Source: Populus alba
Taxonomy: Eukaryota > Streptophyta > Magnoliopsida > Malpighiales > Salicaceae
Direction: 5' to 3'
NCBI RefSeq assembly: GCF_005239225.2
Contig: NC_133300.1
Coordinates: forward strand, 4,307,875-4,371,874
DNA length: 64,000 bases
The translations under genes were made by a program, and so were the position numbers. Below, one piece after another: positions 11,781-22,659 of the stretch (position 1 is the first letter of the stretch; every line of letters begins with the position of its first letter). A model generated the notes under the pieces. The model saw only the letters and a program-made list of their open reading frames with translations. It did not search any database and was not told the DNA's origin.

Positions 11781-11825
11781 AGTTATCCTCAGAGCTGCAT
11801 CGTGAGAAAAAGAAATCCGATGCTT
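11770..11825 (+). repeat. 55-bp direct duplication, copy B
   Basis: Second copy of 11269-11323, differing by one inserted base near its start. The FRF-like frame resumes after it. Confidence 0.85.
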
Positions 11826-11973
11826 ATGAACAGCATCTACAGATGGTTTTAACATGTATCGAGGAGAACACAACGTTTATATATCCCTTAAGGCTACAGC
11901 TGTGGCTAACAAGGTGAAAGAACTTGAGTCTAATGAGCCAGAAGATTCAGATTCTGATTGGGATTATTGCTGA

Positions 11974-13089
11974 CAATTTCTGTTAGCATCTGAAGCCAAC
12001 TGGTTCTGGTTCTGCTTGAAAAATTACAGATGGATAACCTCATTTTAGAACTTTGCTTTCGCGAAGATAACTGTTGCTAGCTACATACAAGATTGTTCAT
12101 GCCATCCAAGCCTCTAGACCCAATTGTAATGTAAATTTGCTCTATTAATCTCTTCGACAGCAAGGTTCGATTGGATTCGTAAGAAAAGGCTGGTTTTCGA
12201 ACTGCTGTACACTGAGATTACTAGCTGAAAGCATGACAAACTTTTAATAGCTGATAATGATTTAGGAAAACCATGCTTCTGGATTTTAAGCAGATCACTG
12301 ATCGACAAATCAAGATTTAATTCTGGGCTACGAGTTTCCACTGAAATGAATTCCTCCCATTTAAAGTGCAGAAGGTGAAAGGGGAAACTAGGATATCGTT
12401 ATACCTGAGCTTCTCGAACCCAGAGTCAACTAAACTTTCGACATTTGGCTTAGGATAGTTATCTTGGTTTCAAAAATTTTCTTAAATACACTACTTGTGC
12501 ATGGAAGGTTTTATTTAAGGTATATTTGGAATTGTGATAGTGATGGTGGTTTAAAGTATTTTTTAAAAAATTATTTTTAATATCAGTATATCAAAATAAT
12601 TTGGAAATATAAACAAAAATTAAATAAATTTTTTTTTTAATTTTTAGATACGCGGTGAAAGACTCCCTTAATACCTAAGACTATCTTGAATATCATTAGT
12701 TAGAATCGTGGGATGCCACGTGCTATTTTTTAAAAAACATATTTAGATATTATAAGCATGTTTTAAAGAAAAAAAAATAACCTGGATAGCAAATGAAATA
12801 AGCAAAATGAAAAAAGAAATATATATATATATATATATATACAGAAGATACGGATTCAAAAACAAGACCAGAAGATTAAATGTCCTCGGCTGGCTAGCTA
12901 ACCAACTTCATTGAGTACAGCTGGGAATGTTCAACAGCACAGAGTACAGATTCATCAAAACTAAAAGGTTGAACTCACAGATTTAGAATCCAAGTCCATA
13001 ATACAATAAGATTTGAAAAGAAAAAGAAAAGTGTTGAAGGTTCACCTTTCACCATAAAGCAATTCGCTAAGATCAGGTTGCGAGCAAGA
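11974..13089. other. Intergenic between FRF-like pseudogene and kinase remnant
   Basis: Holds a weak inverted-repeat element copy near 12510-12680 and an (AT)n tract at about 12818-12842. The minus-strand frame 12114-12341, starting METRSPELNLDLSISDLLK, has reasonable composition but no family I recognise and no supporting signals. Confidence 0.45.
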
Positions 13090-14514
13090 TTACTTTTCAT
13101 TAGATACTTTGTATACTGATCCGAATGAACCGCTTCCAATAAGACCACCCTTTTCCCAATTTGTAATTGCAAGTCTTCGTCTACTAATCTGCCAAACATT
13201 TGGCAGAATCGTTATGCTTTTCACTTTGTCCATACCAATCCACAAGTGAACTGCAAATTCAGTGCATATCTGCTAATAAAAAAATGGAATAGAAAAACTA
13301 GACCAACAGCCGGTTACCTTCTGTGTAAGAGAACAAACATTGCTCATTGTCGTTTCCTGTAAACGCTGTAAAGGAGCTTCCTGAACTCTTGGATTGCTGA
13401 AAACATTATCTCCTTCTTGAATTGGATTGCTGGAAACATCAGCACCGTTTTGAACCCTTGGTTTACTGAAAAAATCATCACCTTCTCGACTTGGATTGCT
13501 GGAAACGTCAGCACCTTTTTGAACCCTTGGATTGCTGAAAAAATCATCACCTTCTTGACTTGGATTGCTGGAAACGTCAGCAACTTGTTGAAGAACCCTC
13601 GGATTGCTGTTAACATCAGCATCCTCTTGACTTGGATTGCCGCCAACATCATCACCTTGTTGAACCCTGGATTGTTATGAAGACATTAGACATGATATGA
13701 AATCAGCTCCAGAAATGAGTTCATTATAGTTAATTCAATGCAGTTGCATGTTATGTACTTATGCTATAGGTTTTCTATTGACATTTTCACTATTATTTTT
13801 TGTTTTGAGAAATTATCAGTATCTAATTTCATGTATCAAACCAATAAAATCGTTAACGCATCATTAAATTTGTCCACATTATCTTTAGATTGATGTATTT
13901 CTTATTATTTCATTCCATAATCATCATTAAGATATGAAATATGAAAGGATGTAACATCATTTTGTGATCGGTGTATTTTTTTTATTATTTCATTCTATAA
14001 TTATAATTATGCTATTGAATCCTAAACATGAAGAGATTCGCATTCAAAACGTGACTCGTTAAATTGAAGATATGGACAAATCTAACGATTTGTAAATGTT
14101 TTATTAATCGTTTGCACGATCTTATGATAAACTAAATTCACCTAATAATTTGCCATTCATCTTTCAAACACTTCTTAATACACATTATATGAAATTAATA
14201 TTGCAGCGTACATATGAGAAAAATAAGGATAAAACTGAATGTAAGATTACCCAATTTTCAGTCCAACATGTCCAGCAAAACGGGCGATCTTGACACCATA
14301 AGGCCCTCTCTTTTCGCGTACATGTGATGGACGACAGCCAGGCGAAAAAAAAAAATTCCTTCGACTTGGGAATCCTGGGAATGGGATGCTCTTCGAAGCA
14401 CGATGTAGAGTCTGCAAAATTCGGTGAACTTACATTGCTAGCAGAACTAGAGTTTAAAAAGTCATCGAGTGACCATCTAGAAGAACCGGTAGCTTGTCTT
14501 CTCCGATAAGTCAT
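13090..14514 (-). pseudogene. MEKK-like MAP kinase kinase kinase remnant
   Basis: Three pieces on the minus strand look like one decayed gene. A 5' exon starts with ATG at 14512-14514 (MTYRRRQATGSSRWSLDDFL) and loses frame at an A run near 14346. A middle exon at 13318-13666 lies between a CAG acceptor and a GTAACC donor and consists of in-frame repeats. A kinase start at about 13095-13200 reads ITNWEKGGLIGSGSFGSVYK, the glycine-rich ATP loop typical of plant MEKK1-type kinases. No VAVK lysine, HRD or DFG follows before stops, so the catalytic domain is missing. Intact relatives phosphorylate MAPK kinases. The family call rests on one short motif. Confidence 0.5.
13318..13666 (-). repeat. Tandem 69-bp (23-residue) coding repeat
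   Basis: About four units spaced 69 bp apart, each reading like ADVSSNPSQEGDDFFSNPRV on the minus strand, with two SNP half-units inside each. The frame stays open through all units. The spacing is visible at 13481 and 13550 ('ccttctcgac' and 'ccttcttgac'). Confidence 0.8.
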
Positions 14515-17500
14515 TGGAGAAGACAAGGCAGGAGGACAAGAAGATCAAAAGAGAGAGAATAGGGAAGAGGAGAAAGGGTCAACTGAGGTGTGTCATGGGT
14601 GGGGGTTGAAAAGTGGTGGAGGTGGCAGGAAAGACGAGTGGAGTTTTCTTGAGGAGGAAGAAGAGATCAAGACAGCCATTTTCCGTTCTCAAGTCCAGTC
14701 TTCGTAGACTCTAAAGCAGGTTTTCGCATTTGTTTAAGTTGGTCCAAAAGTTATTAAATCTTGGGCTTAGTTCATTTTTTATTTTGTGAAAATATTCTTA
14801 TTTGGTCCCTATGAAAAGAGATTTGGTGAATTAAATCCTATCTTCCCTAATTTAGTTCAATTAGATCCGATAGATAACTGCCATCCAATATCCGGGCATC
14901 ATCGATGATGTTACGGTGGCGTTTTCTACGCCAATTCGAGACCCACCAAGGTCAGGTTCTATAATTATACTAAGTTTCTGTTAATTATCATTACTTTTGA
15001 CAATAATTCAATTCATCTCTTTACAGCATTAACATTATTGCATAATAATGATTTCATTTACCACATCTGTTAGAAGTCCAAAGACTTAGACGCCACATGA
15101 ATCACTTCCAATAAATATCTTTTAAAGGACAAAATTCGCTATGAATTTCGGATTATCAGATAGAACAATATTCTTTAAGGATCTATCATACAAGGGTATG
15201 GACACATATTATCACTAGTGTTGTCTATAAAAACACTAGTCATGTGGCACTACCTAAACTCCTTGTTTAGGAGGCTATGACGATGTTGTTATCCCTCATC
15301 AAAACAAGGGTTTTAGTCATTTATATATATAATGCAAGGATCACATCTCTTTCTAAGATATGCATTTTAAATGATAAAACTCACTAATGGCTAAATGGTT
15401 TTGGCTCGTCAGCTATAGTAATATATTTTGAGAGGCCTATCATGTGCGAGTATGGACACTGATCGCCAACTATGAAACCATCAACCATGTTGTGCTACTC
15501 GAGCCCCTTGTTTAGAGAGATATGATGATGTTATTATCGCACATCAACTAGGAAATGAGGGTCTTTGTTGGCAAAATGGTCACCTTTCTCTCCAAAAGAT
15601 GTTTTTCTAAGGACAACCTCCTTATGTGGCTATGTGGTTCTAGCCCATTAGCTAGGATAATAACTCTTGGGGAGCCTATCATGCGCAGCTAAGAGACAAG
15701 GGTCTTGATCGTTTATATAGCACAAGGTTCACCTCTTTTTCTAAAAGGCTTTTTTGAAAGACAAAACTCACCATGTGACTAGGTGTTCTCGGCCTGTCAA
15801 TTCAAACAATCTCTCTTGAGAGACCTAATTCTGTATGGGTTCAATATCAATACTTAGAAAAAAAATTAAATTTTGACGAGTTTGAATGTTGTCTATCCTT
15901 AGCAGGTGGGACTCACCTCCTGCTTGGAACCGAAGGGTAAATCTAGATTGCAACGAAGGGTAAATCTAGATTGCAAGTATACACATATTTAGGAAATATT
16001 GTCCCTTTATTTGATCTATCAACGAGAGTATCCTTATCAAATTTGTGATATATTCTTAGGCATTGCTAGGAGTATATACCAGTTTAGGACTACACTCAAG
16101 AATAGAGGATCCGGGATCAATTTTTAATAAGTTAGTGAAATATACTAAAGTATCACCTAGAAAATATGTCAGTTCAAAATTGTATCAGAGAGTGGAAATA
16201 AATATATAAGATAACATATATTTCTAAAAAAAAATAACATTCTTATCTGTGATGTGTTTTGTGATGTATTTTGAGATGATTTGAGTGAGGGAGATTTTTT
16301 AACAACAGCTATGCATGATTCTCCAAGATCTCAAGGAACATGAAGAATTCATGTCTATAAGAGTTGAAGAAATAGTTAACACTTTGAAAGAAATTGAACT
16401 TGGTGATTTGTAGTTTGTGTAACACAGATAAATTGCAATTTTTCAGTGGATGCCAAACTAGAACATCGAGCTCACTCTTTTCTGGATTTCCTCTCGATCG
16501 AGGCTGACCATCTATATAATTGACATAAAACTTTTTTTCTGGAGAACACTGAAATAGAATGAATACAAGTCATGAACTTTTTTGGTGTATATACAATGCT
16601 TTTAGCTCATAGTCAAGTGGAGGAAGATGGCCATATCCTGTTCATTTTGGAAATTCCATCTGAGTTTTTCTCTGATCTGAACATCTCAACAGCTGGTGGA
16701 CTTGCAAGGGAACCAAATGCTTCATTTCTCTCCCCTGCTCAGATTTTGTTTCAACCCTGCAAAATGCCTTCTGTTTCCGGTTGTAGCCGTTTGGGCACAC
16801 AGTTGTAATCCCATCGTAGTGGTTGGGTTTTCTTTGGATTTTTTGTAGCTTCTTCTTCCTCATTTTACAGAAGTCAATGTTCAGTTGGTTTCTTCTTATA
16901 GTGGCAAATTTAGGTTAGCATTTTAGGGTTTGAATTGAACTGTTATTCAAGGCCCTGACTCTTGACTTGGACGAACTTTAATCTTCAGATGTACCAAATT
17001 GGAAGCAATCCAACAGCTCATTTTACTGCATCTCAACCTCAAGATGAGCAAACCCACTACTCCTTTTTATCTGTGTAGGACATTTCACTGCAAATTGAAG
17101 TTATTTTGCAAAAATCATGGATGTTCAGAAGAGCTCTTCATGAAAACTATATTCTAGTTTGCAAGAGACAGAGCAGTAGTGAAATAGCAGCATGCTACAA
17201 AAAATCACATAACATGAAAACAATGATAAATAATGGAGGATTTAGCCAAGAAGAACAACGAAACCACCCACCAAGCCAATCAAAAAGATTTCAAAAAACT
17301 AGTGAAACCCCAATACAAATTGCCTACTCTAGAGTTCCAAACCCCGTCAGGCTCAACTTTGATGGCTTTGATTCGCCTCATGCCAGCAAGTGTGATCAAT
17401 GATCGACTGCTGTAGCCGTGTGCTATTGATTCGCAGCAGAAACGCTTTGTAAAGCTGATCCTGTTTGATGATCATCACTCTTTCTATCTTGATTTCCAAA

Positions 17501-17544
17501 CTATTTACATCCATAATAAAGATTAGTGAAATATGAGCATATGA
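14515..17544. other. Intergenic stretch with a tandem array, no clear gene
   Basis: The first 110 bases are the leader shared with 153-260. A tandem array occupies 15060-15840. Bases 16570-17415 have a balanced composition and several short open frames on both strands, for example 17233-17415 plus (ending LMPASVINDRLL) and 16642-16863 minus. None shows a known domain, so I call no gene there. Confidence 0.5.
15060..15840. repeat. Degenerate tandem repeat, unit about 240 bp
   Basis: Four diverged units. The anchor 'aaaggacaaaactcactatg'-like string starts at about 15121, 15363, 15601 and 15752, giving spacings of 242, 238 and 151 bp. Other shared blocks are 'cctatcatg', 'ctccttgtttaggag' with 'tatgatgatgttgttatc', and 'acaagggt'. 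The third unit lacks about 85 bp, which shortens the last spacing. No protein frame runs through. Confidence 0.7.
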
Positions 17545-18216
17545 TTAGCCCAAAGCACTAAATCCACCACCCTTCATCATCTTCTTAAACTCCTTGTAAT
17601 CAACCATTCCGTCACCATCAACATCCACCTTCATTATCATCCTCTTACAGTCCTCTAAAGCCCTGCCTTGTTTAAGCCCAAGTGATTGCAAAACAGACCT
17701 GAGCTCATCAACGGTGATGAAACCATCCCCATTTTGATCAAAAACTTTAAAAGCCTCCCTCATATCTTCCTCCTCATCTTTCTCATCCATGAGTGATTGA
17801 TACAATTCACCAAACTCATCAATATCCACACAACCATCACCATTGACATCAATCGTTTCAATCATCTGAGTCAACTCTTTATCAGGGATAAAGATGCCGA
17901 GATTCTCTAAAGAATCATTCAGCTCCTTCTTGGTGATCTTCCCATCTCCATTCCTATCAAACATTTGAAAAACTCTCTTTAACTCAGCTTGGTCCATTCT
18001 TGTCAAAACAAGAGATGGAGATGGCAGCAAAGAAGAGGGTTTCTTGGTATTTGTATTGGCTTGGTGGGGGTGGCACCAAGAAGTGTTGGTGTTGGCTTGG
18101 TGGTGGTGGTACCAAGAAGTTGGGAGGAGGAACCTAAGTTTCTTGGGGACCAAAGAGAGGAGGAAAGAGTTAAGCAGGTTGTAAAGAAGGAAAATCCTAA
18201 GCAAAATAGTTGGCAT
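17545..18216 (-). CDS. CML5: Calmodulin-like protein, CML4/CML5 type
   Basis: An intronless 223-residue calcium sensor. It has a hydrophobic N-terminus (residues 5-31, [20 protein letters not shown]) as in Arabidopsis CML4 and CML5, where it anchors the protein to endomembranes. Four canonical EF-hand loops follow: [12 protein letters not shown] (87-98), [12 protein letters not shown] (123-134), [12 protein letters not shown] (160-171) and [12 protein letters not shown] (198-209), all with Asp at 1 and Glu at 12. A run of acidic residues joins the two lobes. The ending MMKGGGFS is typical of the subgroup. Between anchor and lobes lies a duplicated 12-residue segment not known to me in relatives. 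The first Met is preferred because it includes the conserved anchor; a second Met at residue 74 would remove it. CML4 and CML5 are sister genes and I cannot separate them here. Confidence 0.93.
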   Translation of the reverse strand: MPTILLRIFLLYNLLNSFLLSLVPKKLRFLLPTSWYHHHQANTNTSWCHPHQANTNTKKPSSLLPSPSLVLTRMDQAELKRVFQMFDRNGDGKITKKELNDSLENLGIFIPDKELTQMIETIDVNGDGCVDIDEFGELYQSLMDEKDEEEDMREAFKVFDQNGDGFITVDELRSVLQSLGLKQGRALEDCKRMIMKVDVDGDGMVDYKEFKKMMKGGGFSALG

Positions 18217-18312
18217 TGGAAAGCAGGAGTGCAGAGAAAATGTGAGTTGGGAGATGTTTTGCCTTGGTGTTTTTGCTGTGGTTTTGACAAGATTTCCAAG
18301 GCTAAATTTCGG

Positions 18313-18324
18313 TCCTTATATAAA
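18313..18324 (-). promoter_or_regulatory. Probable TATA box of the CML gene
   Basis: On the minus strand CTTTATATAAGG lies about 100 bp upstream of the CML start codon, a normal distance allowing for a short 5' leader. Only the motif and its spacing support it. Confidence 0.5.
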
Positions 18325-20159
18325 GGAAATTAGGGCACAAATTGTTGGATTCATGATAGTATTTTTTTTATTAAAAAAAAAAAAAAAAAAAGTTGGTCAC
18401 TTTAGAGCTGGCCTCATCTTCATCTTGTTCTACGCGTATAAACTATCTATAAGAATTAACCTTTTTGTCAAAGACGCGTTGCTATTCTTGTCGTTGTTGT
18501 TGGGTTTGTGTCACATGGTAGATTACTAACCTTACTTTCTTGTTTATTGCTATTTTAGTTGTGATATCGAAATTGGAGACTAGCTCAAAAAAATATCTCA
18601 ATTATTGAGTCATTGGAGTTAAATCATAGGTTTAATTTATTTTTATTAAAATAATACTATTTTTTTTCTTCTTTTTCTATGTTAATTCAGCCAAATTTAA
18701 TATATCTATTAAGTTTTACCGAGTTAATATCTTGTTCAATTTAATTAGAAATTTAGCATAAATTAGTGTTTAATCTTGGATTTTTCAAGTTAAGCTGTTG
18801 ATTATACTGAGTGTAAGTTTATTTCATTAATTTATTAAGTTTTATATCATGTAATTTTATCTGCATGAATTATATAAAAATATTCATTCTGAAAATTATC
18901 TAAAAAAATCTACAAGATTAGATTTATATAAAGAATGGCTGAATTTTCTTTTTTTCTGTAAAGTATTTATTCATGTGATCAATCATAACACTAGATTTTT
19001 AATGCATTGAATTGTCCTATTTTATTGGAGGGTTAATTTGTACTTATTCACTTTATTTAAAAGTTCGTTGGAAAACATGACCGTTGATAACGGATCTAAA
19101 GATTAAAGAGAAGGCAAGGCTATAAAGACAGAGAGAGATTTAGGAAGGGAACGCGCCAACGGAAAAACTAGATGTGATAGTGACCCTTAGATTCTGTAGC
19201 AAATAAACGGCTATTAACGAGTGATTGGTGGGGGTGACACCTGGCAACTTTAAGGGACAAGCCCGGTTTGCCCCCATCTTTCTAGATTGCGTATGGCCTT
19301 GGTTTTTGGACTCTAACGGCTTTAAAAGAGACCATTAATCTCCTTGTGAAAATTATTTGCTGGAATCATAAAATTAAGACTAGAATGAAGACTTAACAAG
19401 TGATGTGAAATGGATTCGTTGTTCTTAATGAAAAATATTAGGAAAAAAAGAATATCCAGAACTATTAATCTCAATGTAAAATGTTAATCTTGAAATTTTT
19501 TCATCTAAATTTTTATATAACTCAAATTTAAAATTAAATTATATTTAAATTGTTCTAATATAATTAAGTCAATTTGATCGGTTTAAAGATAATCCGGTCA
19601 ATTAGTAAATTAAAAAAGAAATTGATGAAATGACACACGAATTTTTATTCATTTTAAATTTAAAATTAAATGATATAAAAATTATCGATCAAATCAACTT
19701 AAATATATCTTGTATGAAAAATCGTATTATATGCAAGATTGTTCTTAAGCAGAGGAGGCGTTTTCTCTCTAAAAACAATATCACTGCATGCAACAATCTT
19801 AAATTTCTTCTAAACTCTTACTATTTTTATATTTACTTATAGTTTTTTATTTTTATTATTTACTTACTATTTTCATATTTTTATTCTTATTATTTATTTA
19901 TAGTTGCTAATTTAAATACTGAGAAAAGAACAGAAATCATGATTCATTTATTTGTCTAATTCTTTCAAATATCTTTAATTTTCCTAACAAAGCATTACTC
20001 ATAGATTAGGTATGCCATTAGTCATTTTGGGTAATAATAACTAGTAAAAATCCTAGCAGATTAGTCTTTTTTTTTTCCATGATTTGGTTACTAAACACCT
20101 ATCAATCGTCACCTAATACAAGATTAGGTATGGCATTAAATGTCACGGAAAATAGCAGA

Positions 20160-20267
20160 TCATTTTCGGGATAATTCTTTGCGAAATTCTCCTTGAGGGA
20201 CAAGATCGAGCCGACGCGTTTGGACAGCTTCATCAGAAAGCATGGGCATCATTGCTGCGCAAGTTCT
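20160..20267 (-). pseudogene. Exon-like fragment of unrecognised gene
   Basis: On the minus strand a pyrimidine-rich tract ends in TTGCAG at 20268. It is followed by 35 open codons with coding-like composition (AAMMPMLSDEAVQTRRLDLV near the start) and a TGA at 20160-20162. It has the form of a terminal exon. No upstream exon was found in the adjacent kilobase, so it may be a gene fragment. Family unknown. Confidence 0.3.
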
Positions 20268-21642
20268 CTGCAATATAGAATTGAAAGCAAAGCATAATGA
20301 TGGCCATTTCCTTGAAAATGCAGGATTTTAATGAACTTGCTTCTTTTAGAAGTTAGTTTTCGTCTAATTAAGATTCGAATATCATGGACAGCATGAATTT
20401 CTTTTTTAGCTTTGAGCTTTTTCTTTGATATTTCCTTTACATTCAACTGAGTCTTTTCAATCTTACATTTAATCTGTTTTTAGGTTAGCTGCACGAGTTG
20501 CTGTTTTTTTTTTTTTGAATTTTGAATTTTGCCATTGGATTAGTGTTTTTTTTTAATTTGTTCTATCATTTTTACTATATATTCTATTTGATATCTCGTC
20601 CATTTTTTTTAAATTATGAAACATGTCAAAAATATGTGTGATGATTGATAAGATCATTATTTGAGAAATAATAAAAAATATATATAGAAAATAAGAATAT
20701 AAAGATAAAACATGTCATTAACCCTATCTTTTATAAATTGTTATCATAATGACCTAGGGTTTGATTTGTTCATTAGATTGTTGGGTCAACCCAAATCAAA
20801 TATTTTTTTTCCAAGAAAATATCATTTTAGTTTTTTTAAAAAAAAATCTTGAGTTAACTTTGTCGGGGTCACCGGTTAATTCACTAAGCCATCTAAATTT
20901 GGTTGAGTCAATGTGTTTAAAGTGTAACCCAGTTTGGGTCAAGTTTCAAGTCATTATGTTGATTTACCATGTTAGGCTAGGTTTAATATGTATAATTATT
21001 ATGGTGGTTGGGCCCTTATCTTATAATACATTTACTTATTTTAATAATTATTCAATTTAACTCAATTTGGTAGGTTGATGAGGAAAATACATGAATGAAA
21101 GCTAAGTCGAGTCTAGTTTTAATCCAAACTAAAAAAATGTTGATTCGATCAAATTCAATTAATTTGATCAGATCAACGCTAAGAAACACTTTTTTAAAAA
21201 GATAAACAAATTTATTTTGATAAAAAAAAAAAAAAACATTGACCCAATAATCCCTGAATTAACCCAATAACTTAATAACTAGAATCCTTTTTGGAATCAG
21301 ACCTATATACGGCCATGTCTGTTAAAAAACAAAACCTTGCATCGACAAGATCTCCCAAGTCGTGTAAGAAAAGCATTCTATCGAGCAGTTTTAGGATAAG
21401 CATCGCTTATTTAATGTTTTATGCAAACAATAACTGGAAACATGGATCTAATTTACTCCATATGCTAAAGTAGAATTAAATTTCCCATACTCATCGTTTT
21501 CAAGATCTGAAAGGTGAAGAGTAGCAAAAGGGTTTACTTGTTTAGTTCACTGGATTAACTATAGATAATGTTAATTAGGAGTGGTTTGTCATGTGTACAG
21601 CCTGTAATTTATAATCTAAATATTTTTTTAGCACATAGTTGA

Positions 21643-21915
21643 CTAAGCTACTAAGATGCTCCAGACAGAAGGGACAACATTAGCCATTGTAGGAATTTTA
21701 ATTGCTAGCAGCCGAGGACATAGGAGACATGTCTGTCTCAGTCTCTTAATGAGCTGGCCGACTTCTCTGTCTCCCAATTGCATTGACGAAATCATAAGAT
21801 GCTGTTGCTCTTCTTCAATCATGCTCCCACGCATCAAAGAAAAAAGAAGAGAGAAAAATGTCAACCTCCAGCTTTCATGTTTTCTGCCTGGTAAGGTTGC
21901 TAGGCACGTCCACAC
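21643..21915 (-). CDS. Unrecognised 90-residue open frame
   Basis: The frame has balanced amino-acid composition unlike the AT-rich noise around it. It includes an internal Met start MIEEEQQHLMISSMQLGDRE and a Leu/Cys-rich C-terminus. The opposite strand is also open over nearly the same span, so the coding strand is uncertain. No signal peptide, domain or neighbour gives a function. It may be a fragment or chance. Confidence 0.25.
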   Translation of the reverse strand: MWTCLATLPGRKHESWRLTFFSLLFSLMRGSMIEEEQQHLMISSMQLGDREVGQLIKRLRQTCLLCPRLLAIKIPTMANVVPSVWSILVA

Positions 21916-21956
21916 AACTGGAAAGGTATAGTTTCCTGCATAGTTTCAACTAGTTT

Positions 21957-22164
21957 GAGAGTGTTTGACAGTGTGGTAGTAGTTGTTTTTCAAATAATTT
22001 TTCGTACTAAAATTCATGTCAATAATATATTTTTTATTTTTTAAAAATTATTTTTAACATCAGCATATCAAAACGATCCAAAAAGTAAAAACCGTATTAA
22101 ATTTTAGCAAAAAAAAAAAAACTTTTGAATTTTTTTAGGAACAACCGCGTTCCCAAACGCTACC
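21957..22164. mobile_element. MITE-like inverted-repeat element, copy 1
   Basis: Starts 'gagagtgtttgacagtgtgg' and ends 'cccaaacgctacc'. The ends are imperfect inverted repeats around GTTTG/CAAAC. The internal block 'catatcaaaacgatccaaaa' is shared with 48671-48881 and, more diverged, with several other places in the window. No coding capacity. Confidence 0.65.
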
Positions 22165-22324
22165 TTTAATAACACCTTTCAACTGAGTCACCCAATTTTT
22201 GTAGGGATCATTACCTCGATTCCATATGTCTAGAGAAAAAGAGTCTCACTTATAAAGGTTTTTTGCGTTGTTCCATAGGCCTATAAGATCTTGTCCAGAA
22301 GTTCGACACATTTTTTCTTAGCCT

Positions 22325-22614
22325 TGTTAAAGAAACATTTTAATTTAAAAGCTTAAGCTGTTAGGTGAGGTCCCAAAATATGATTTATATTATTTTTGAA
22401 CACATCCTCTTAAGTGAAAGCCCATTGAACTTGAAACTTGCATAGATTCATATTACCTTGTGCTTAATTTTTATCAAATAAATAGGGATGGTGAGATTCG
22501 AACTCGTGATCGCTTGGTTATCAAGACTCTAATACCATGTAAAAAACCATCTCACCTTAAAAATTTAAAATGTTAGGTAAGGTCTCAAAATATAATTTAT
22601 ATTATTTTTTAACA
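22325..22614 (-). mobile_element. TRIM retrotransposon, copy 1
   Basis: Two terminal repeats of about 78 bp (22325-22402 and 22538-22614) start TGT and end AACA, and share 'aagctgttaggtgaggt'-like sequence. Between them lie about 135 bp without a frame. A slightly altered Met-tRNA primer site (TGGTATTAGAG, 22527-22537) abuts the right repeat on the minus strand. It is the same family as 57560-57850. No convincing target duplication is visible, so it is older or its ends are damaged. Confidence 0.75.
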
Positions 22615-22659
22615 ATTCCTTTTTATCTTCTTTTAGCCTGTTCAATAACAAATTATCGT

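Larger units (their letters stand above)
10528..11973 (+). pseudogene. FAR1-related (FRF-like) transcription factor pseudogene
   Basis: The first frame (10528-10980; the likely native ATG is at 10591) encodes an acidic leader and the start of a FAR1 DNA-binding domain, with GMEFESAEDAGEFYELYG and VCSKEGF. After a frameshift the domain continues (EGCIAMLRITAKDGGKWIIY, then EHNH after a stop). A C-terminal coiled-coil piece lies at 11783-11973, with KVKELESNEPEDSDSDWDYC before TGA. Between them, about 450 bp of foreign sequence is bracketed by a 55-bp duplication of the coiled-coil DNA. Single-domain FAR1 proteins (FRF type) act as nuclear regulators in light signalling. This copy cannot make one because of the frameshift, the stops and the insertion. 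Confidence 0.75.

Noticed and set aside
13417..13680. Plus-strand 87-codon frame through the 69-bp repeats
   Set aside because: Any repeat with a multiple-of-three unit can stay open in several frames. Splice sites and the kinase motif lie on the minus strand.
14324..14509. Plus-strand 61-codon frame opposite the kinase remnant's first exon
   Set aside because: The minus strand shares an ATG and leader with the copy at 150 bp; the plus frame is an antisense shadow.
15060..15840. CRISPR-like array
   Set aside because: Units are about 240 bp and diverged, in a plant nuclear sequence; there is no short repeat-spacer structure.
16572..17415. Several medium frames on both strands suggesting a gene
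   Set aside because: No domain, no consistent splice pattern and both strands equally open. It may be a noncoding transcript, but there is no support for a CDS.
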